Assembly: GCA_001051155.2 (NCBI GenBank) | Contig: JYIP02000007.1 | Location: 2,234,342 to 2,298,341 of the forward strand | Length of the DNA: 64,000 nt | Source: Chrysoporthe austroafricana | Lineage: Eukaryota > Ascomycota > Sordariomycetes > Diaporthales > Cryphonectriaceae | Direction: 5' to 3' | Shown here: positions 10,879 through 22,759 of the stretch, piece by piece | Position numbering within the stretch: position 1 is the stretch's first letter | How the letters are laid out: each line of letters starts with the position of its first letter | Translations under genes and position numbers: made by a program | Notes under the pieces: generated by a model | Database searches by the model: none | What the model saw: the letters and a program-made list of their open reading frames with translations, nothing else | Told to the model about the DNA's origin: nothing

Positions 10879-13800
10879 ATGCATGCCATCCAGCAGAAAT
10901 GTCGGCCCAAGCACCAGGTCCTCGTGCTTAAGTGCTATCCCCGGACCTCAAAGGGCGCCGTTGACGTCAAGCCCAACTCCTCCGAGCTGAGCTACCTGCT
11001 ATTCTATGCCACCTCGCGCAAGACAAAGATCCAGAAGGTCGGCAGCTTTCTCGAGAAGAAGACCGCCAGCGATGTCTGGCGCCAGCGCATCGGGTACGCC
11101 CCCCCCCCCCAAAAAAAAAATCTTAGAACCTACTCGTGCGAGCCGGGGACGGTTGCCGAGCAAGGCGCATTATGACTGACGCGGCGTCCACTACTGCAGG
11201 AATGTTCAGGTCACTCTCCAGATCCTGGAGGCCCTCATCGAGAAGAGCCCCAAGGACCTGCCGCTGTTCGCCACCTCGGTGCTCAAGATCCTCGACCTGA
11301 TACTGCGATCCAGCGATATCACCATGGTCGAGTCTTCCATCCCCACCTTCGACGCCTTCTGCCAGAGCCACGATGCCTCGGCCCTCTTCGCCGACCAGGT
11401 CTACCTCCGCCAGTACGAAGCTATCGTCAAGCAGTACGCGTCCCTAGCGTCGACCCGGGAACCGCAGGGCAAGAATAAGCCGAGCAAACCCGTGGCCCTC
11501 CGGTGGAGGAATGCAGGTCTGGACGCCATCAAGAGCATCGCCGCCTCGGATGCGCTGTCGTCTGCCGCTGGACGGCAGATTGATGTCGTCGTGCCCATGA
11601 TACTGGAGAACCTGTGGACGGACAACGAGGACTTCCTGGACGTCTTGCTGCGGCGGGCGAACTTGGAGGAGAAGGTGAGCACAGAGCACATGATGAAGAG
11701 GAGAAATAGCAGTGCGACTGCCCGGACGGCCGAGGGCGAGGGGGACACGAACCCGATCGCCCTGTCAGGGTCGGCAGGAGACGTCGAGAAGATGGAAGAG
11801 GAAGACACTGGTGTGCTGGCCATTCAGTGCCTGAAGCAGATCTTTGTGGTCCCCAACAGGTCGCAGGTGCACTCGGCCACCACGGCCCTGCTGAAATTCA
11901 TCGAGGAGCGCATCAGGCAGGATGAGACGGTCCTCAAGACGAGCGGTGGCAGGGACCACGGCTGGGCCATCAAGCTATATGGACTGGTCGCGCGGTGGGC
12001 GCCCATGCAGGAACGATACGTGATCCTGGTGAATGCTATGGACACCATGGTGCGGACGCAGCTGAAAGACGACACGCTGCAGCATCACATCGTGCTCACG
12101 GCCATGATGGGCTCCCTGCTGCGCTCAGACGTCAACCTGATAGGGTTGAGTGTCATGGATGTGCTGCTGGGGCTGATCCAGCACATGAAGAGGTTGGTCC
12201 AGATGCCGGGCGACCCGACAGGCGGGACAAGTAAGGAGATGGTCACACCTGCTACGCAGCGCAAGGAGCTGCTCGGCCGGATCCAGCAGACTATGGGCGA
12301 CTTGGCGACGCATGTCTACTACAATGAGCAGATCATCGATATGGTCTCCGCGCTCCTGCTTCGACTGAAGCCATCCAGGAACGGCAGCACGGCCACCTCG
12401 ACGCCCCACGGGGAGCCGACGGATGCGGATACCAAGTCGGATGAGCAGCACCTCGAGTCGCTGTTCTCCCTCACGGTTGCCAAGATGACGGCCCTCAAGG
12501 CGATCAAGCTCATCCTGAGGGTAGCCAACCCCAAGGTCAAGATGAGTGGTAATATCAGCCTGTCTAGGTATCCGGTGCCGATCGAGAAGTGGGATGGCAC
12601 GCAATGGCTATTGAGAGACCCAGACGGAGAAGTCAGGAAGGCATATGTCGACGCACTCCTCACGTGGCTTGACCGAGAGACGAACAAGAGTGATTCCATC
12701 GCTCGGGATGACCAAGCCTTCAGGAGTTCCAAGATCGAGGCCCCCAGTCCTGTGGACGCTAGGCGGGCACGGTCAGCAGCATCGTACCGGGAGAAGCCGT
12801 CGAGGAGGCCGAGGAGCCAGTTCCTGCATCTGCTCCACATCGCCATCTACGACAATGCCCTGCAGTACCTGGACTACGACTCGGACATTGTGCTGCTCCA
12901 CACGCTCCACACCAAGCTTGTCATGCGCCTGGGCGTCAATGCAGTGCGCTTCGGTCTTCCGATGATCTTCCGGCTCCAGGAGGACATCCAGGAGGTAGAC
13001 ACGCCGCAGCAGAAAGTGCGGCTGGGCAGCTTGTGCCACGGATACTTCTGGGTCCTTACCGAGAGATTTGATTTCGACGCTTCGGTCGTCGGGAGGGCCA
13101 TCCAGAATGAGATCATTCGGCGGCGAACGAAGCATTTCTGGGTGGATGGGGTTCAAGTCCCAGCACCGCCGTTGGACAACATAGGAACGCCGGGCATCGC
13201 TACACAGCAGACCAAACTATCACCAGAGGAGGCTGAGTCCGAGGCACTCCTGCCCTTCGATGATCGCCTGTCGCTCGTCGACTGCATCTGCACCAGCTAC
13301 CAAGAGAGCACGCTGTCTTCACCGGGTAGTCCACCGGGGTCGCCAAGTCGCCAGTTCTCGCAGCCAATGCTTGGTTCCGCCTTGACTTCAAGCCCCGGGA
13401 CTTCTTATGCCCAAGAGGTTCCATTGATCTTCAGGGAGGCCATGCTCTTCGACTGGTCTCGCGACTCGGCCATGGCTGCTATTCAAGCCGCAAGCAAATC
13501 GGCTTCGCTGAATGGCTCTCGCTCAGGCACAAACGGGACCAGCCGTGGTCGCCTCGGTCTTAACGGTGCTGTGACGAACGGGAACACTAAAGTGTTGGCC
13601 GATTCGCCCTTCCAGAGCACTAATGACCTCCGTCCCCGTTCGCAGCCCTCCCCAGAGGTGGGACGTATGCTCGCCCCCATAGGCACGAAGGTCCGCAAGA
13701 CGAGTGTTCAAAGCGGCATTTCTCCTCCTTCAGACAGACAACAAGGCGGCTTCGTCTCGTCTATCAGCCATCTGAAGATGGTACTTTCCGGAGAGGTCGA

Positions 13801-14362
13801 AGCTCCACCTCTGACGGCGGGTGTACGCGACCTATCAAGCAGCGACGACAGCATGGTCAGCTACGACATGTCAACGTCCGAGATGTCCTTTAACCCGCCC
13901 CCTCCTACGACCGCACAGTCGCAGAGCCAGAGCAGTGGATCCCCAGCTGCTGCCAGGCGATCGCGATCCATGTCCCGCGAACGCAAGGGCTCAGACGGTG
14001 CCTCTCTCGGACCGCTAAACTCCAACCCGCCCTCCGAATCGTCGCCAATCTTGCGAGATGATGAGGGCGTCCCCCCTGTACCGCCGCTGCCCTCTGGGCT
14101 GGGGGGTTCGCCACCTGCGGCGGTCGCAAGACAGGACTACGCCTCGTCGCCCGTCTCGGTTTCCCCCATGACGGCCCTGAGGCAAGTCAGGCAGAGGAGC
14201 ATCAAGAGCAGAGGTGGTGATACCATCCGATCGTCTACATTCGGCAGCATTCAGTCGGCGGACGAGCCGCTGCCCACGATGGGCCTGCAGTCGCTGCTCA
14301 AGGGCATCGACGCAAGGGCTGGGGAGGGGAGCCTAGGCAACCTAACGAGGCCCCCTTACTGA
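10879..14362 (+). CDS. efr3: EFR3 homologue, plasma-membrane scaffold of the Stt4 PI 4-kinase complex, two exons
   Basis: Exons 10879-11093 and 11200-14362 encode 1125 aa. The N-terminus (MHAIQQKCRPKHQVLVLKCY, then the SELSYLLFYATSR and GSFLEKKTASDVWRQRIG segments) is characteristic of fungal Efr3. The intron removes a C12-A10 tract and joins RIG to NVQVTLQILEALIEKSPKDL in frame. Efr3 is an armadillo-like rod on the inner plasma membrane; it recruits Stt4 through Ypp1/TTC7 and thereby supports PI4P synthesis. The conserved helical-repeat part covers roughly residues 1-660. The C-terminal 450 residues are Ser/Pro-rich and probably disordered, a usual site for phosphorylation. Length is normal for filamentous fungi. 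The basic, Cys-containing N-terminus fits the known membrane attachment of the family. Confidence 0.95.
11099..11120. repeat. C12-A10 homopolymer pair inside efr3 intron 1
   Basis: Twelve C followed directly by ten A, starting four bases after the GT donor. Similar C-then-A tracts occur at 34097-34116 and inside the HET-gene intron at 42777-42795. Confidence 0.9.
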
Positions 14363-16370
14363 GTCGCTGGAATCCACGCGGTCCAGTACTTGGCTGGCTC
14401 CGTGAGCGCGAGCCTTGTCTACAGCTCACCTGTACATCTGCATAGCATCCTTTTCACATATGCCTTCTTCGTTTCAACGCTGTCTTCGCCTCGCACAAAA
14501 GCACGGATGAGCAAAAGCAAGGGCTGACCAGTCGATTTATGGGGAGCTGCATTCGGCGGCATTCTGATGAGGACCTATCTCTGCTACGGCTTTCAAATTT
14601 TTCTTTTTTATTCCGTGGCGCATGGCGTTTGGACGAGGGCCTCAGGTCCGACATGTTTTGCTTTGTTTTTATGCCTCCTGTTTCGATTGGGACCGAATAT
14701 ATGATGCCGAGGAAGATGGACCTGGACCGGTGGTGGCTGCGGTGGGAATGGTATATATGTAATCTCTGTTCTTACCGTTCTTACCGTTTCTCTGTCCTTG
14801 TATTTGATGCGGCCGTGTATATATGTATACCAGGCCTCGGCCTCCCTAGGAGATGGGAGGGGAGATTATTGTGGTGTGGAAATAGCGTGTAAGATGTTGT
14901 GACCAGAGAATAATCATTGCCGCTCAGGTCATCGGCGCTTCTCGTCGTCCTCTCAGCACCTGGCCTCCTGCTGCGCTCACCACCTAGCCCTGACTTGACT
15001 GGTTTGAGGACGAAGTCCAACCCAAAATCTGACCTGGTGAACAGGAGCAGAACTCAGCATCACGCATCAGATCCCGTCGGTTTTGGACAACCGGACGGGA
15101 CGGGTCGCCCAGAGGCCACCTGGACACAGCGACCGCGCCCTTCTACCTCGACACGCGTGCTCTAAGCGGGCCTCCTACTAGCAAGTACTGGCTGCCCGCG
15201 CCCAGCGCGGCGACGGCCTGCCTGGGGCTGTATGGGCCTGCAAGGGACGTCGTGGGGCGGTGAAACGCCGGGTCTGTGACACCGCGCCTGGACCCGTTCT
15301 CACGACGGTGGGCGGCGCTCGCACCCAGACGATCAAGTCGCGAGTCTGGGGGGGGGGGAGGTGTCGGAGGTTTTTATAGCAGACGGCGATGGGTCGGCTG
15401 CTGGCCCTTGTCAGCCAAGGTGGGCCGGATGGGGTGATACTGTACCCAGCATGCGTGGACCCCTTGTCGAGGGACCCCCACCGTCGCATGCTGCGTGGGA
15501 GCTTGCTCTCGCCAGGGGCCGCGAGGGGTCTCGACCCACGGCAGCCGTGGCGGGTGGGGACCTCGACCGAGCTGTTCCGACTCGCGTGAGCAGCGTACCC
15601 GGCGGTCGGGGACGAGGTTACAACGGCTGCGTCCCCTACTAGCATATGATCCTGCATGGCCAGGAGGGAAGATGCTCGCTCTGCTCCCACTACCATGTCC
15701 GCATGGCGTCTGCTGTTCCGATGCCGCACCTGCGTTGAGCCAGGGAGCGAGCGGTCCCCCCCATACTACGTCCCATACTACGTCCCAGCTACCAGCCTCA
15801 CCGCGGCGCTGCCACAGTCAATAGCCGCCTGCACGTCGACGGCACGCGCCAGGGAGTCGGTGCCAGAACGAGCAGCCACCTTCCTCATCCAGCGAGATGC
15901 CGACCCCCATCGTGGCCAGGCCCCTGGGGGCGAGTTGGGGCTCGTCAGACCGTGGAACCACACCGCCGGCGCTTGTGCCCACTCGGCGACTGACAGCTCC
16001 GCACCTACCGACCTCGAGCGGGAGCTGGGACGAATGGGGGACGGCGTACGTGCGCCATGGTGTGCGCCGTGTGGAGAGGCAGAGGGCTCTGCGCACACCA
16101 CCACGCTCAGGCGGCCGGGGAGACAACGATGTCGGCCGGCCCTTCGCAGCCCTACCTCGGCTGGCCCCTGGCGGGCTTCCTGCATCCAAGTTGTCACGCC
16201 GCGTTGCTGTGACAAGCTTTCTTGGGCGAGCTCTCGTTCTCGTCAGCCTGCTGGCCTCTTCCTCGAACACTGCGCCCGTCTCCTCAGCGCCCGCCGTCCT
16301 CCTCGCGCGCCTCCCGATCCTCGCTGAGCGCCGTCCACCAAGGAAGGCCCTGCGGCCAGAACCAGAAACC
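14363..16370. other. Intergenic region between efr3 and the SDR gene
   Basis: No convincing gene is seen. The first part (14363-14900) is AT-richer and probably holds the efr3 3' UTR. From about 15200 on it is very GC-rich with open frames in all phases and no recognisable protein. A frame running into the SDR start has a hydrophobic stretch (ALVLVSLLASSS near 16230), but family comparison favours the start at 16371. Confidence 0.5.
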
Positions 16371-17726
16371 ATGGCGCCTCTCGCGCCGGCAGACCAGAAC
16401 CGCCTCGTCGAGAGCATCCAGCAGTCGGCGCCCGTAGACACCACGGCGCCGTACTCGCCCTCCACGCTCAGGGGAAAGACCGTCCTCCTCACCGGCGGCT
16501 CTTCCGGGCTGTACGTTCCCCCCATTTTCTCCCCTCCCTCCCTCCCTCGGGATCAGGCGCCCTGGGCAGCCCTGCCCTCGTGTCGCCCGCTCAAGAAAAA
16601 GTCATGAGGACCACCGTCACCCGCTCACACGCGCGCCCGACCCAACAGCGGCGCCGCCTTCGCTCGGCACTGGGCCGCGCACGGCGCGCACCTCATCATC
16701 GGCGACGTCAACACCGAGGCCGGCGAGGCGCTCGTCGCCGAGCTGCGCGCCGCCTCGTCCTCCCCGCACCACCACTTCGTGCACTGCGACGTGGCCTCGT
16801 GGGCCTCGCAGGCCGCCCTCTTCCAGCAGGCCGCCCGGCTCTCGCCCACCGGCGAGCTCGACGCCGTGGTCGCGTCCGCCGGCATCTCCGACCGGTACGG
16901 CGCCACGACGGGCCGCGGCTTCGAGGACCCGGCCGGGCTGGACCTGCCGGACCCGCCGCCGCCGGACCTCGGGTGCATCCAGGTGAACCTCGTGGGCGTC
17001 ATGTACACCGCGCACCTGGCGCTGTTCTGGCTCCAGCGGGACGCGGGCGCGAAGAAGAAGGAGGAGGGGGCGAAAGGGGAGGGGGCCAGCGGCGACAGCC
17101 GCGACGCGCGGGACCGGCACCTCCTGCTCGTCGGCTCGTCGGCCGGGCTGTACCCGCTGCCGGGGGTGCCCGAGTACGTCACGTCCAAGCACGGCGTGAC
17201 GGGCCTGTTCCGCGCGCTGCGCATGCTGAGCTACCGCCGCGGGATCCGCGTCAACCTGCTGTGCCCGTACTTCGTCGACACCCCGATCCTGCCCAACCGC
17301 GCCCTCGCCGTGCTCTCGGGGCTCGGCCTCGCCCGCCTCGACGACACCGTCGACGCCGCCACGCGCCTCATGGCCGCCGGCGGCGGGGACCCGGCCGCAC
17401 GCATCGCCGGCCGGGCGCTGCTGGTCGGGCCGCGCATGGACCTGCGGCGCGGCGGGGTGCTGCCCGCCGGCACGGCGGGGTACGCCGACGCCGAGGTCCC
17501 CGCCGGCGAGGACGTGCTGGAGGGCCGGAGTGTCGCGGCCGGCAAGGGGCAGGCGGTCTGGGAGGTGTACGCGCACGACTACGACACGGTGGACTTCTTC
17601 ATCCGGCGGTACATCCGGCTGCTCAACGCCGTCGCCCGGGTCAAGGGGTGGGTCGGGTTCGTCCGAGACCTGTGGCACGCGCTGTTCGTGCGGAAGGACC
17701 CCGAGTCGGCGCGGGCGAGGGTGTGA
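16371..17726 (+). CDS. Classical short-chain dehydrogenase/reductase, two exons
   Basis: Exons 16371-16510 and 16649-17726 (intron 138 nt, GTACGT...AACAG) encode 405 aa. The nucleotide-binding motif TGGSSGLG (about residues 41-48) is restored across the splice. A structural ASAG replaces the usual NAG, the catalytic Ser lies in GSSAG (about 208), and YxxxK is YVTSK (Tyr223, Lys227). These mark an NAD(P)-dependent Rossmann-fold oxidoreductase of the classical SDR family; the substrate cannot be read from the sequence. A C-terminal extension of about 130 residues ends in an aromatic, possibly membrane-associating segment (GWVGFVRDLWHALF). Codon third positions are almost all G or C, more extreme than in its neighbours, which opens long false frames on both strands. 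No tailoring or biosynthetic genes lie beside it. Confidence 0.9.
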
Positions 17727-17760
17727 TGTGTGTGTGATGTGTGTGTGTGTGTGCGCGCGG
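17718..17760. repeat. GT-rich microsatellite at the end of the SDR gene
   Basis: An imperfect (TG)n run begins within the last SDR codons and spans the stop codon. It is followed by (TGC)n at 17771-17789 and a G-rich run near 17836-17850. Confidence 0.85.
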
Positions 17761-19596
17761 TGGCTCTTGTTGCTGCTGCTGCTGCTGTCTGCGCGCACCA
17801 CGTGAGGCTGAGACATGCAGCCCCGACCTGGGGCCGGGGGGGGGGCGGGGCCGGGGTCGTGATCACCCGGCTTTCTGGGCACGTTGGCTTTGACGGGCGC
17901 AGGGGGACGGCACGTGGTGGTCCCTCGTCTCCTCTTGGGCCCCCTTTTTACGCAGTGTGGTACGGGGCCCGATCGGCAGTGACCGCGGGAGTGTGCATGT
18001 ACTGACCACTATGGCATTGACATCGTGCATGGGGAGGGGTTGGGGCCAGGGGGGTTAAGGTGTCTGGGACGGTTATCTCCGAGCATTCATTTGATTTTCC
18101 TGAACTCTTATTACAACAAAACAGAACTGAACCGTCCAACTAAAGCATATTGGCAATCCTACCCCTCGGATGGGCTGCCCGTATCTGGATACCGAGCCAA
18201 GACGATGTTCGGGGGAATAGGACGATGAAAGCCTTGACAGCGCCCGCCCAGAGAACACCATCGCCTGTGCTTGCCCACCCTAGACATAGAAGAAGATAAG
18301 ACACTGCTCTCTGAAATGAAATTTACCGCCGATGGCCAACGCCGCACTAAGAAAACCCAGCTCCGGACCATCCTTGCCAATCCAAGCGCCTTTGTCGAAC
18401 ATCGACGACGAAGGATGGCTCCCGACGATCTTGCCATTGTGCATCACACATAGGAAAGTCGGACCCGATAGATACTGTGTGAACTTTGCTGCGGATCTTA
18501 TGCAGACTCCGATGGAGATGTGGCTTGCGGCATGGCTGGTCGATCCATCGGGCCATTGGCATGAACTAGTCATCCTGAGTCCACATTGTTCTTGTGCTGC
18601 TGCCGAGAACGCCGGTGCGTCTATGCCAATCCGAGTCCCAGCGAGGATGCCGCTCCAGTCGTCGCGCCGATCGAGGAGGGTGTAGCGAAGCCGAGTCTTT
18701 CGTGTTCATGTTTCCCCGCCATGCGAGGCATCACCGTGTCTGTATGGTGCCTTGGGTATGGTGAATGTTGCCGCCGCCGCCGTGTGATGCGTTTTCCTCC
18801 CGCGCCGAATGATGAGATCTTTCCTGACAAAGTGTAAAGCTAAAATGGTCCACCCTCCTTTCTTTTTATACTTTTTGAAACATGATGTTGACACTGATAT
18901 TGGCGCCGATACTGTCCAACGTTCCATGCCTTTTCACTTCCTTGTGTGTTGCTTGGTTTTGACGCCCGTCAGGACCGTGCGTCTTGGTGGAAACCGACGG
19001 CGTGTGCCGTGGATAAAACAACCAGAACGACCCATAAACCCGATCCCAAAAGTCGCTAGTCGTGAATAAGTCCTGCGTCATGGACCGTAGTCAAGTATGC
19101 GGGAACCCGAAACTCCAATACGCTGCCCCGTGAAAATGCATGGCCTGAGTGAGCCGAGTTCACCAAGCCCGAGCCTGTGCACAAGAGCCTGTGCTATGGG
19201 CAGGGCCGCGTCCATTCCAACCCCCAGTTGCGCCGTGCTGCCCTCCTCCCCAAACCAGCTTTCCACAAGGATATCAAAGAGCTGAGACTCCCCCATAGTT
19301 CATCAACTTCGTCGGGTGTGAAATAGAACGTGATCCAATAAACTCCGCCCGTGTCGTGAAAGGTGAGACAAATATGCAAGGGGGGAATCTTGTGAGGTAA
19401 TAATGATGTGTCCGGCGTGTTGTCTACGCAATTCAGTCCGTTGCGACCATGTCGAAGAAATCCCAACACGCGAAACCGACACCAAAATGTGGATTATCAA
19501 AGAAACAAAAAGGAGCGGTCAAAATATACTCGAAACACAAGCGTCGAAGTCACACCATGGGAACGCTCGGAGGGAAGACCGCGGCTCCAGCACGTC
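17727..19596. other. Intergenic region between the SDR gene and whi3 (convergent)
   Basis: Probably holds the two 3' UTRs. Short frames of about 90-120 codons occur on both strands (18332-18685 plus, 18280-18573 minus), overlap each other and match no family I know, so none is called. Confidence 0.5.
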
Positions 19597-21537
19597 CTAA
19601 AACTGCCCTCTGCCGTACCTGGAATAGGTGTGTGAGCCGTTCGGACGAGGGTTTGACCCATTTGGATGAGGGCTTGAGCTGTTGGTATATGGGCCTGAGC
19701 CGTTTTGGTAGAGGCTTGATCCGTTTGCTGCCCCGTTCGGCGACGGAGTGGCACCATTCGTCGAAGTCCCCGTGTTGAAGTAACTACCAGCTGTGGCCCA
19801 TGGATCCCTTCCAAAAGCGGACCCATTGCCAAAGGCGAGCGGGTTGCTGCCGTTGCTAGTCGAATGCGCGTAGGAAGTGCCACTGTTGGCCGCGCCGGGC
19901 CCATTCGGCTGAGGAGAAACTGGGTACGAGCCCGCGGAGCGATTTGCACTGAGCCCCGGGGGCATGCCGAGCCCAGGGGGAGGGCCGTTCACCCCAAAGC
20001 CGCTTGCGCTGTGGGACGTCATGCCATTGGTGCCAGCCAGCGACCCGGTAGGACCTTGCCCGGGAGCTGGGTTGGCTCGGACGCCCAGAGGGTTCTTGGA
20101 GAAGCTCAGGCGGATGCCGCCCTTCTTGCTGTTGCTGAGCATCGCGCCGTAGAGCTCGTTGAGCGCCTTGGTCGCGGCCGTGATGTCCTCGAACTCGACA
20201 AAGCACATGGGCCCGTTTGTCTTGCTCCGGAAACACATCCGCCTGTAGCCACGCTGCATCGTGAACACCCGCCTCAGCTCATCCTCCATTGCGTCCATGG
20301 GCAGGTTGCCGACGTAGAGGGTGTTGCATGGCGGGTTCTGGTCCGCAGGGTTTGCAGGCGGCGGCGCGTGGGTATGCATACGGCCGTTCAGGGTCGGGTA
20401 CGTGTGCTGATAGTTTGCCATGGTGTTGTTAATGCCGGTCGGAGACATGTGGCTAGTGTGAGCCGAGGCTGGCAGGAACATGCCCGACTGAGTGCGCTGA
20501 GCCGTGGGCATACCATTGGTGCCTGTGTTGATGGACAGAGAGGCCATCTGCGCAGACAGAGGTATATGAGGCGCGGTCGCACGGCGCTGGGTGGAGAATG
20601 ACCCGTTCTCGGCGTACGCACGAGGATTGTTGATGATGTCACCGGTGTCGTCGTCGTCGGTCGCGTCGTTGATCAAAGACTTGCCAGACACGCGCGGAGG
20701 CTGCTCCCCAAGAGGCTTGCCGATGGACGACGTTGGAGAGAAGGCGTTCCTGTAACCGTGGGCAGCCTCAGGGTAGGACAGGCTGCCGTTGCGCGCGTAC
20801 TTGTCGCCGCTGGGTGGAGACGTCCTGTCGAGTGGTGCAAAGGCCGTGTCGAACCGAGAGCCCTGCGTCGTCCCGACGGCGGGCGAAGTTGTGGACGAGG
20901 GGCCACTGGACGATGGGTCTGACGTCTGCCCGAACGAGTAGTTCAGGATCTCGACCGTCAAGCCGTTCTTCCCGTTGAGCGTGTTCTTGACGTCCCATGC
21001 GGCCGCAAGCGATCTCAGCTGCAGGACGGCCGAGCGGGTGGCTGCCTGCTCGCCCTGGGGAGCCGTGAGCTCGACGTGGACGAGGTCGTTCTCGGCGAAG
21101 GTGCACATGATGCGCACGTATTGCTCGTCGACGTTGGCCCGGAGGCCGCGGATGACGACGGTGGGCTTGGTGTCGTCGGCGAGGAGGCCGGTATGGGTCG
21201 GCGCATCGCGGTCGCTGTGACGCCCGGTGGGGTAGGGAGGATAGGACGACTGGGCGTAGGGGAAGGGGAGGGCCGGCGTGAGGATGGACGCCGCCATGGG
21301 AGCGCTTGTGCCGGGGCCCGGCGCGGGAGCAGTCGCGGTCGGGTTTGCTGTTGCCGTGGTGTTGGCGACGGACGTGGGACCGAAGGGGCTCGTACGGGTC
21401 GAGCTTAGCGGTCGAGAGACGGGCGGGTATGAGGACGAGGAGGAGGAGGATGAGGAGGACGGCTGCTGTTGTGACGGCTGGGTAGTAGGATTGAATGCGC
21501 CCGCTGGGGCGCCGGTGATGACCGAATCTCGATTCAT
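19597..21537 (-). CDS. whi3: Whi3-like RNA-binding protein with two RRM domains
   Basis: A single exon of 646 aa. A first RRM-like domain lies at about residues 122-200 ([20 protein letters not shown]). The highly conserved C-terminal RRM starts near residue 400 ([18 protein letters not shown]) and contains [11 protein letters not shown] and the family signature [15 protein letters not shown]. The N-terminus has a Ser run (about residues 27-36) and Pro/Thr-rich sequence; the tail has degenerate NGS repeats. Whi3 proteins bind cyclin and other mRNAs, form condensates through low-complexity regions and tune the cell cycle, polarity and morphogenesis. Here the low-complexity regions are Ser/Gly/Asn-rich instead of the long poly-Gln of some relatives. 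The upstream region is long and unusually GC- and repeat-rich, so a structured leader or promoter is possible. Confidence 0.92.
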   Translation of the reverse strand: MNRDSVITGAPAGAFNPTTQPSQQQPSSSSSSSSSSYPPVSRPLSSTRTSPFGPTSVANTTATANPTATAPAPGPGTSAPMAASILTPALPFPYAQSSYPPYPTGRHSDRDAPTHTGLLADDTKPTVVIRGLRANVDEQYVRIMCTFAENDLVHVELTAPQGEQAATRSAVLQLRSLAAAWDVKNTLNGKNGLTVEILNYSFGQTSDPSSSGPSSTTSPAVGTTQGSRFDTAFAPLDRTSPPSGDKYARNGSLSYPEAAHGYRNAFSPTSSIGKPLGEQPPRVSGKSLINDATDDDDTGDIINNPRAYAENGSFSTQRRATAPHIPLSAQMASLSINTGTNGMPTAQRTQSGMFLPASAHTSHMSPTGINNTMANYQHTYPTLNGRMHTHAPPPANPADQNPPCNTLYVGNLPMDAMEDELRRVFTMQRGYRRMCFRSKTNGPMCFVEFEDITAATKALNELYGAMLSNSKKGGIRLSFSKNPLGVRANPAPGQGPTGSLAGTNGMTSHSASGFGVNGPPPGLGMPPGLSANRSAGSYPVSPQPNGPGAANSGTSYAHSTSNGSNPLAFGNGSAFGRDPWATAGSYFNTGTSTNGATPSPNGAANGSSLYQNGSGPYTNSSSPHPNGSNPRPNGSHTYSRYGRGQF

Positions 21538-22344
21538 GAGTCGCGATGCATGCAGCGCAGCCCTATGGGGACCCTGTGAGAGGCGACAGACCAGTGGGCG
21601 GCGATCGCGCTGATCGAATCAGATGCAGGTGCAACGAAATGTGGAGATGGATGTTCGCGGTGCCTGGAGCCAAGGTCGCGAGGTTCGAGGCGGTTTAATC
21701 GCGGCGCCAAGGCTCGAGGAAGGACGGGCGAAGGCTGGGTTTCTGATGCTGATGCCCTCCCTGGCCCTTCTCCTCGTCTCCGTAGCAGGACTGGGAAATT
21801 CTTGGCCGGCCAGGACGCGTCTGAAGGCCGTCGCGACCAGAAGGGGACCTGGGTGCAGGGCAGGTCTGCGGCGGCGCGCGATGGCGACGATGACGAGGCG
21901 CGCAGGAATGCAGGTCGCCGATCAAAGAGAGGGATGGGTGGCGAGACTGTCTCGCCGTCGCGCGGGATGCAATAGTGTCGCAGGTTGCTGATGATGGGAG
22001 GAAGAACACGTCGCCCGCAGATAAGACTGGGCGAAAAGAATGCTGCAGGCCTGCTCGCTTTCTGCCCTTGGGGAGGACTTGGGTTGAATCAGGATGGGAG
22101 GGAGATGGAAAATGGTGGGGACGAATGGACCGGCCTTGGGGGTGTGGAAGGGGTGGGAATGGGAAACGCAGGATGGATGGGGCGTGTTCGAGTTGGAAGA
22201 CGCCGAGTCGAGCTGGTGGTGGTTTGGGGAGGGGGGTGGGTGTGTGAGAGGGACGCCCCTGGGTGGTGGATGGTACAGTACTTGGGTACAGTACTCTGTA
22301 AGTCTGCCTGTGGTGTGGCGTGGCGTGGTAGTGGTAGTGGCAGC

Positions 22345-22370
22345 GGTAGCGGTAGCGGTAGCGGTAGCGG
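22345..22370. repeat. (GGTAGC)n hexanucleotide array, copy 1
   Basis: Four or more GGTAGC units preceded by GGTAGT variants, about 800 bases upstream of the whi3 start codon. Confidence 0.85.
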
Positions 22371-22720
22371 GTGGTGGGTGTGGTGCGTGGTGTGTAGCGT
22401 GTGGTGTGTGTGGTGTTGTGGTGCGCTGTTCCAGCGGCGGTCCGACCTGATCGAAGGTTTTGGTAGGCGTCGCAGTGGGGAGGAGTTCCAGGTTGTCGCA
22501 GGTTTTGGGAAGTTGGGCGGTCCTCCGGAAAGTCAAAAGTATGGGGGTGGCCAGGCTGGGTGGGTGCTGGGTGCCGAGTTCGATGCTGCAGGGATGTGCC
22601 TTGAAAGATGATAAGAGAGAGAGAGGCCTCTCCTTGATCTGGGGTTCTCGACGACGCCTGTCCCGTGGTGGCCGGGGCCTGGCTTGGCTTGCTGCTGTGG
22701 GTGATATGCGTAGGGCAGGG

Positions 22721-22759
22721 TGGTAGCGGTCGCAGTCGCGGTAGCGGTAGCGGTAGCGC
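22721..22759. repeat. (GGTAGC/GGTCGC)n hexanucleotide array, copy 2
   Basis: The same hexanucleotide as the array about 380 bases away, with some GGTCGC and CAGTCGC variants. Both read in the same orientation. Confidence 0.8.

Noticed and set aside
13146..13162. GGTTCAAGTCC match to a tRNA B box
   Set aside because: It lies inside the efr3 coding sequence (VDGVQVPAPP), with no matching A box or cloverleaf.
16617..17882. 421-codon minus-strand frame and 385-codon shifted plus-strand frame (16580-17737) over the SDR gene
   Set aside because: The SDR frame has all catalytic motifs; the other frames are His/Arg/Pro-rich shadows produced by GC-rich codons.
18280..18685. Overlapping plus and minus frames of 92-117 codons between the SDR gene and whi3
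   Set aside because: They overlap each other, lack recognisable domains and lie where the two 3' UTRs are expected.
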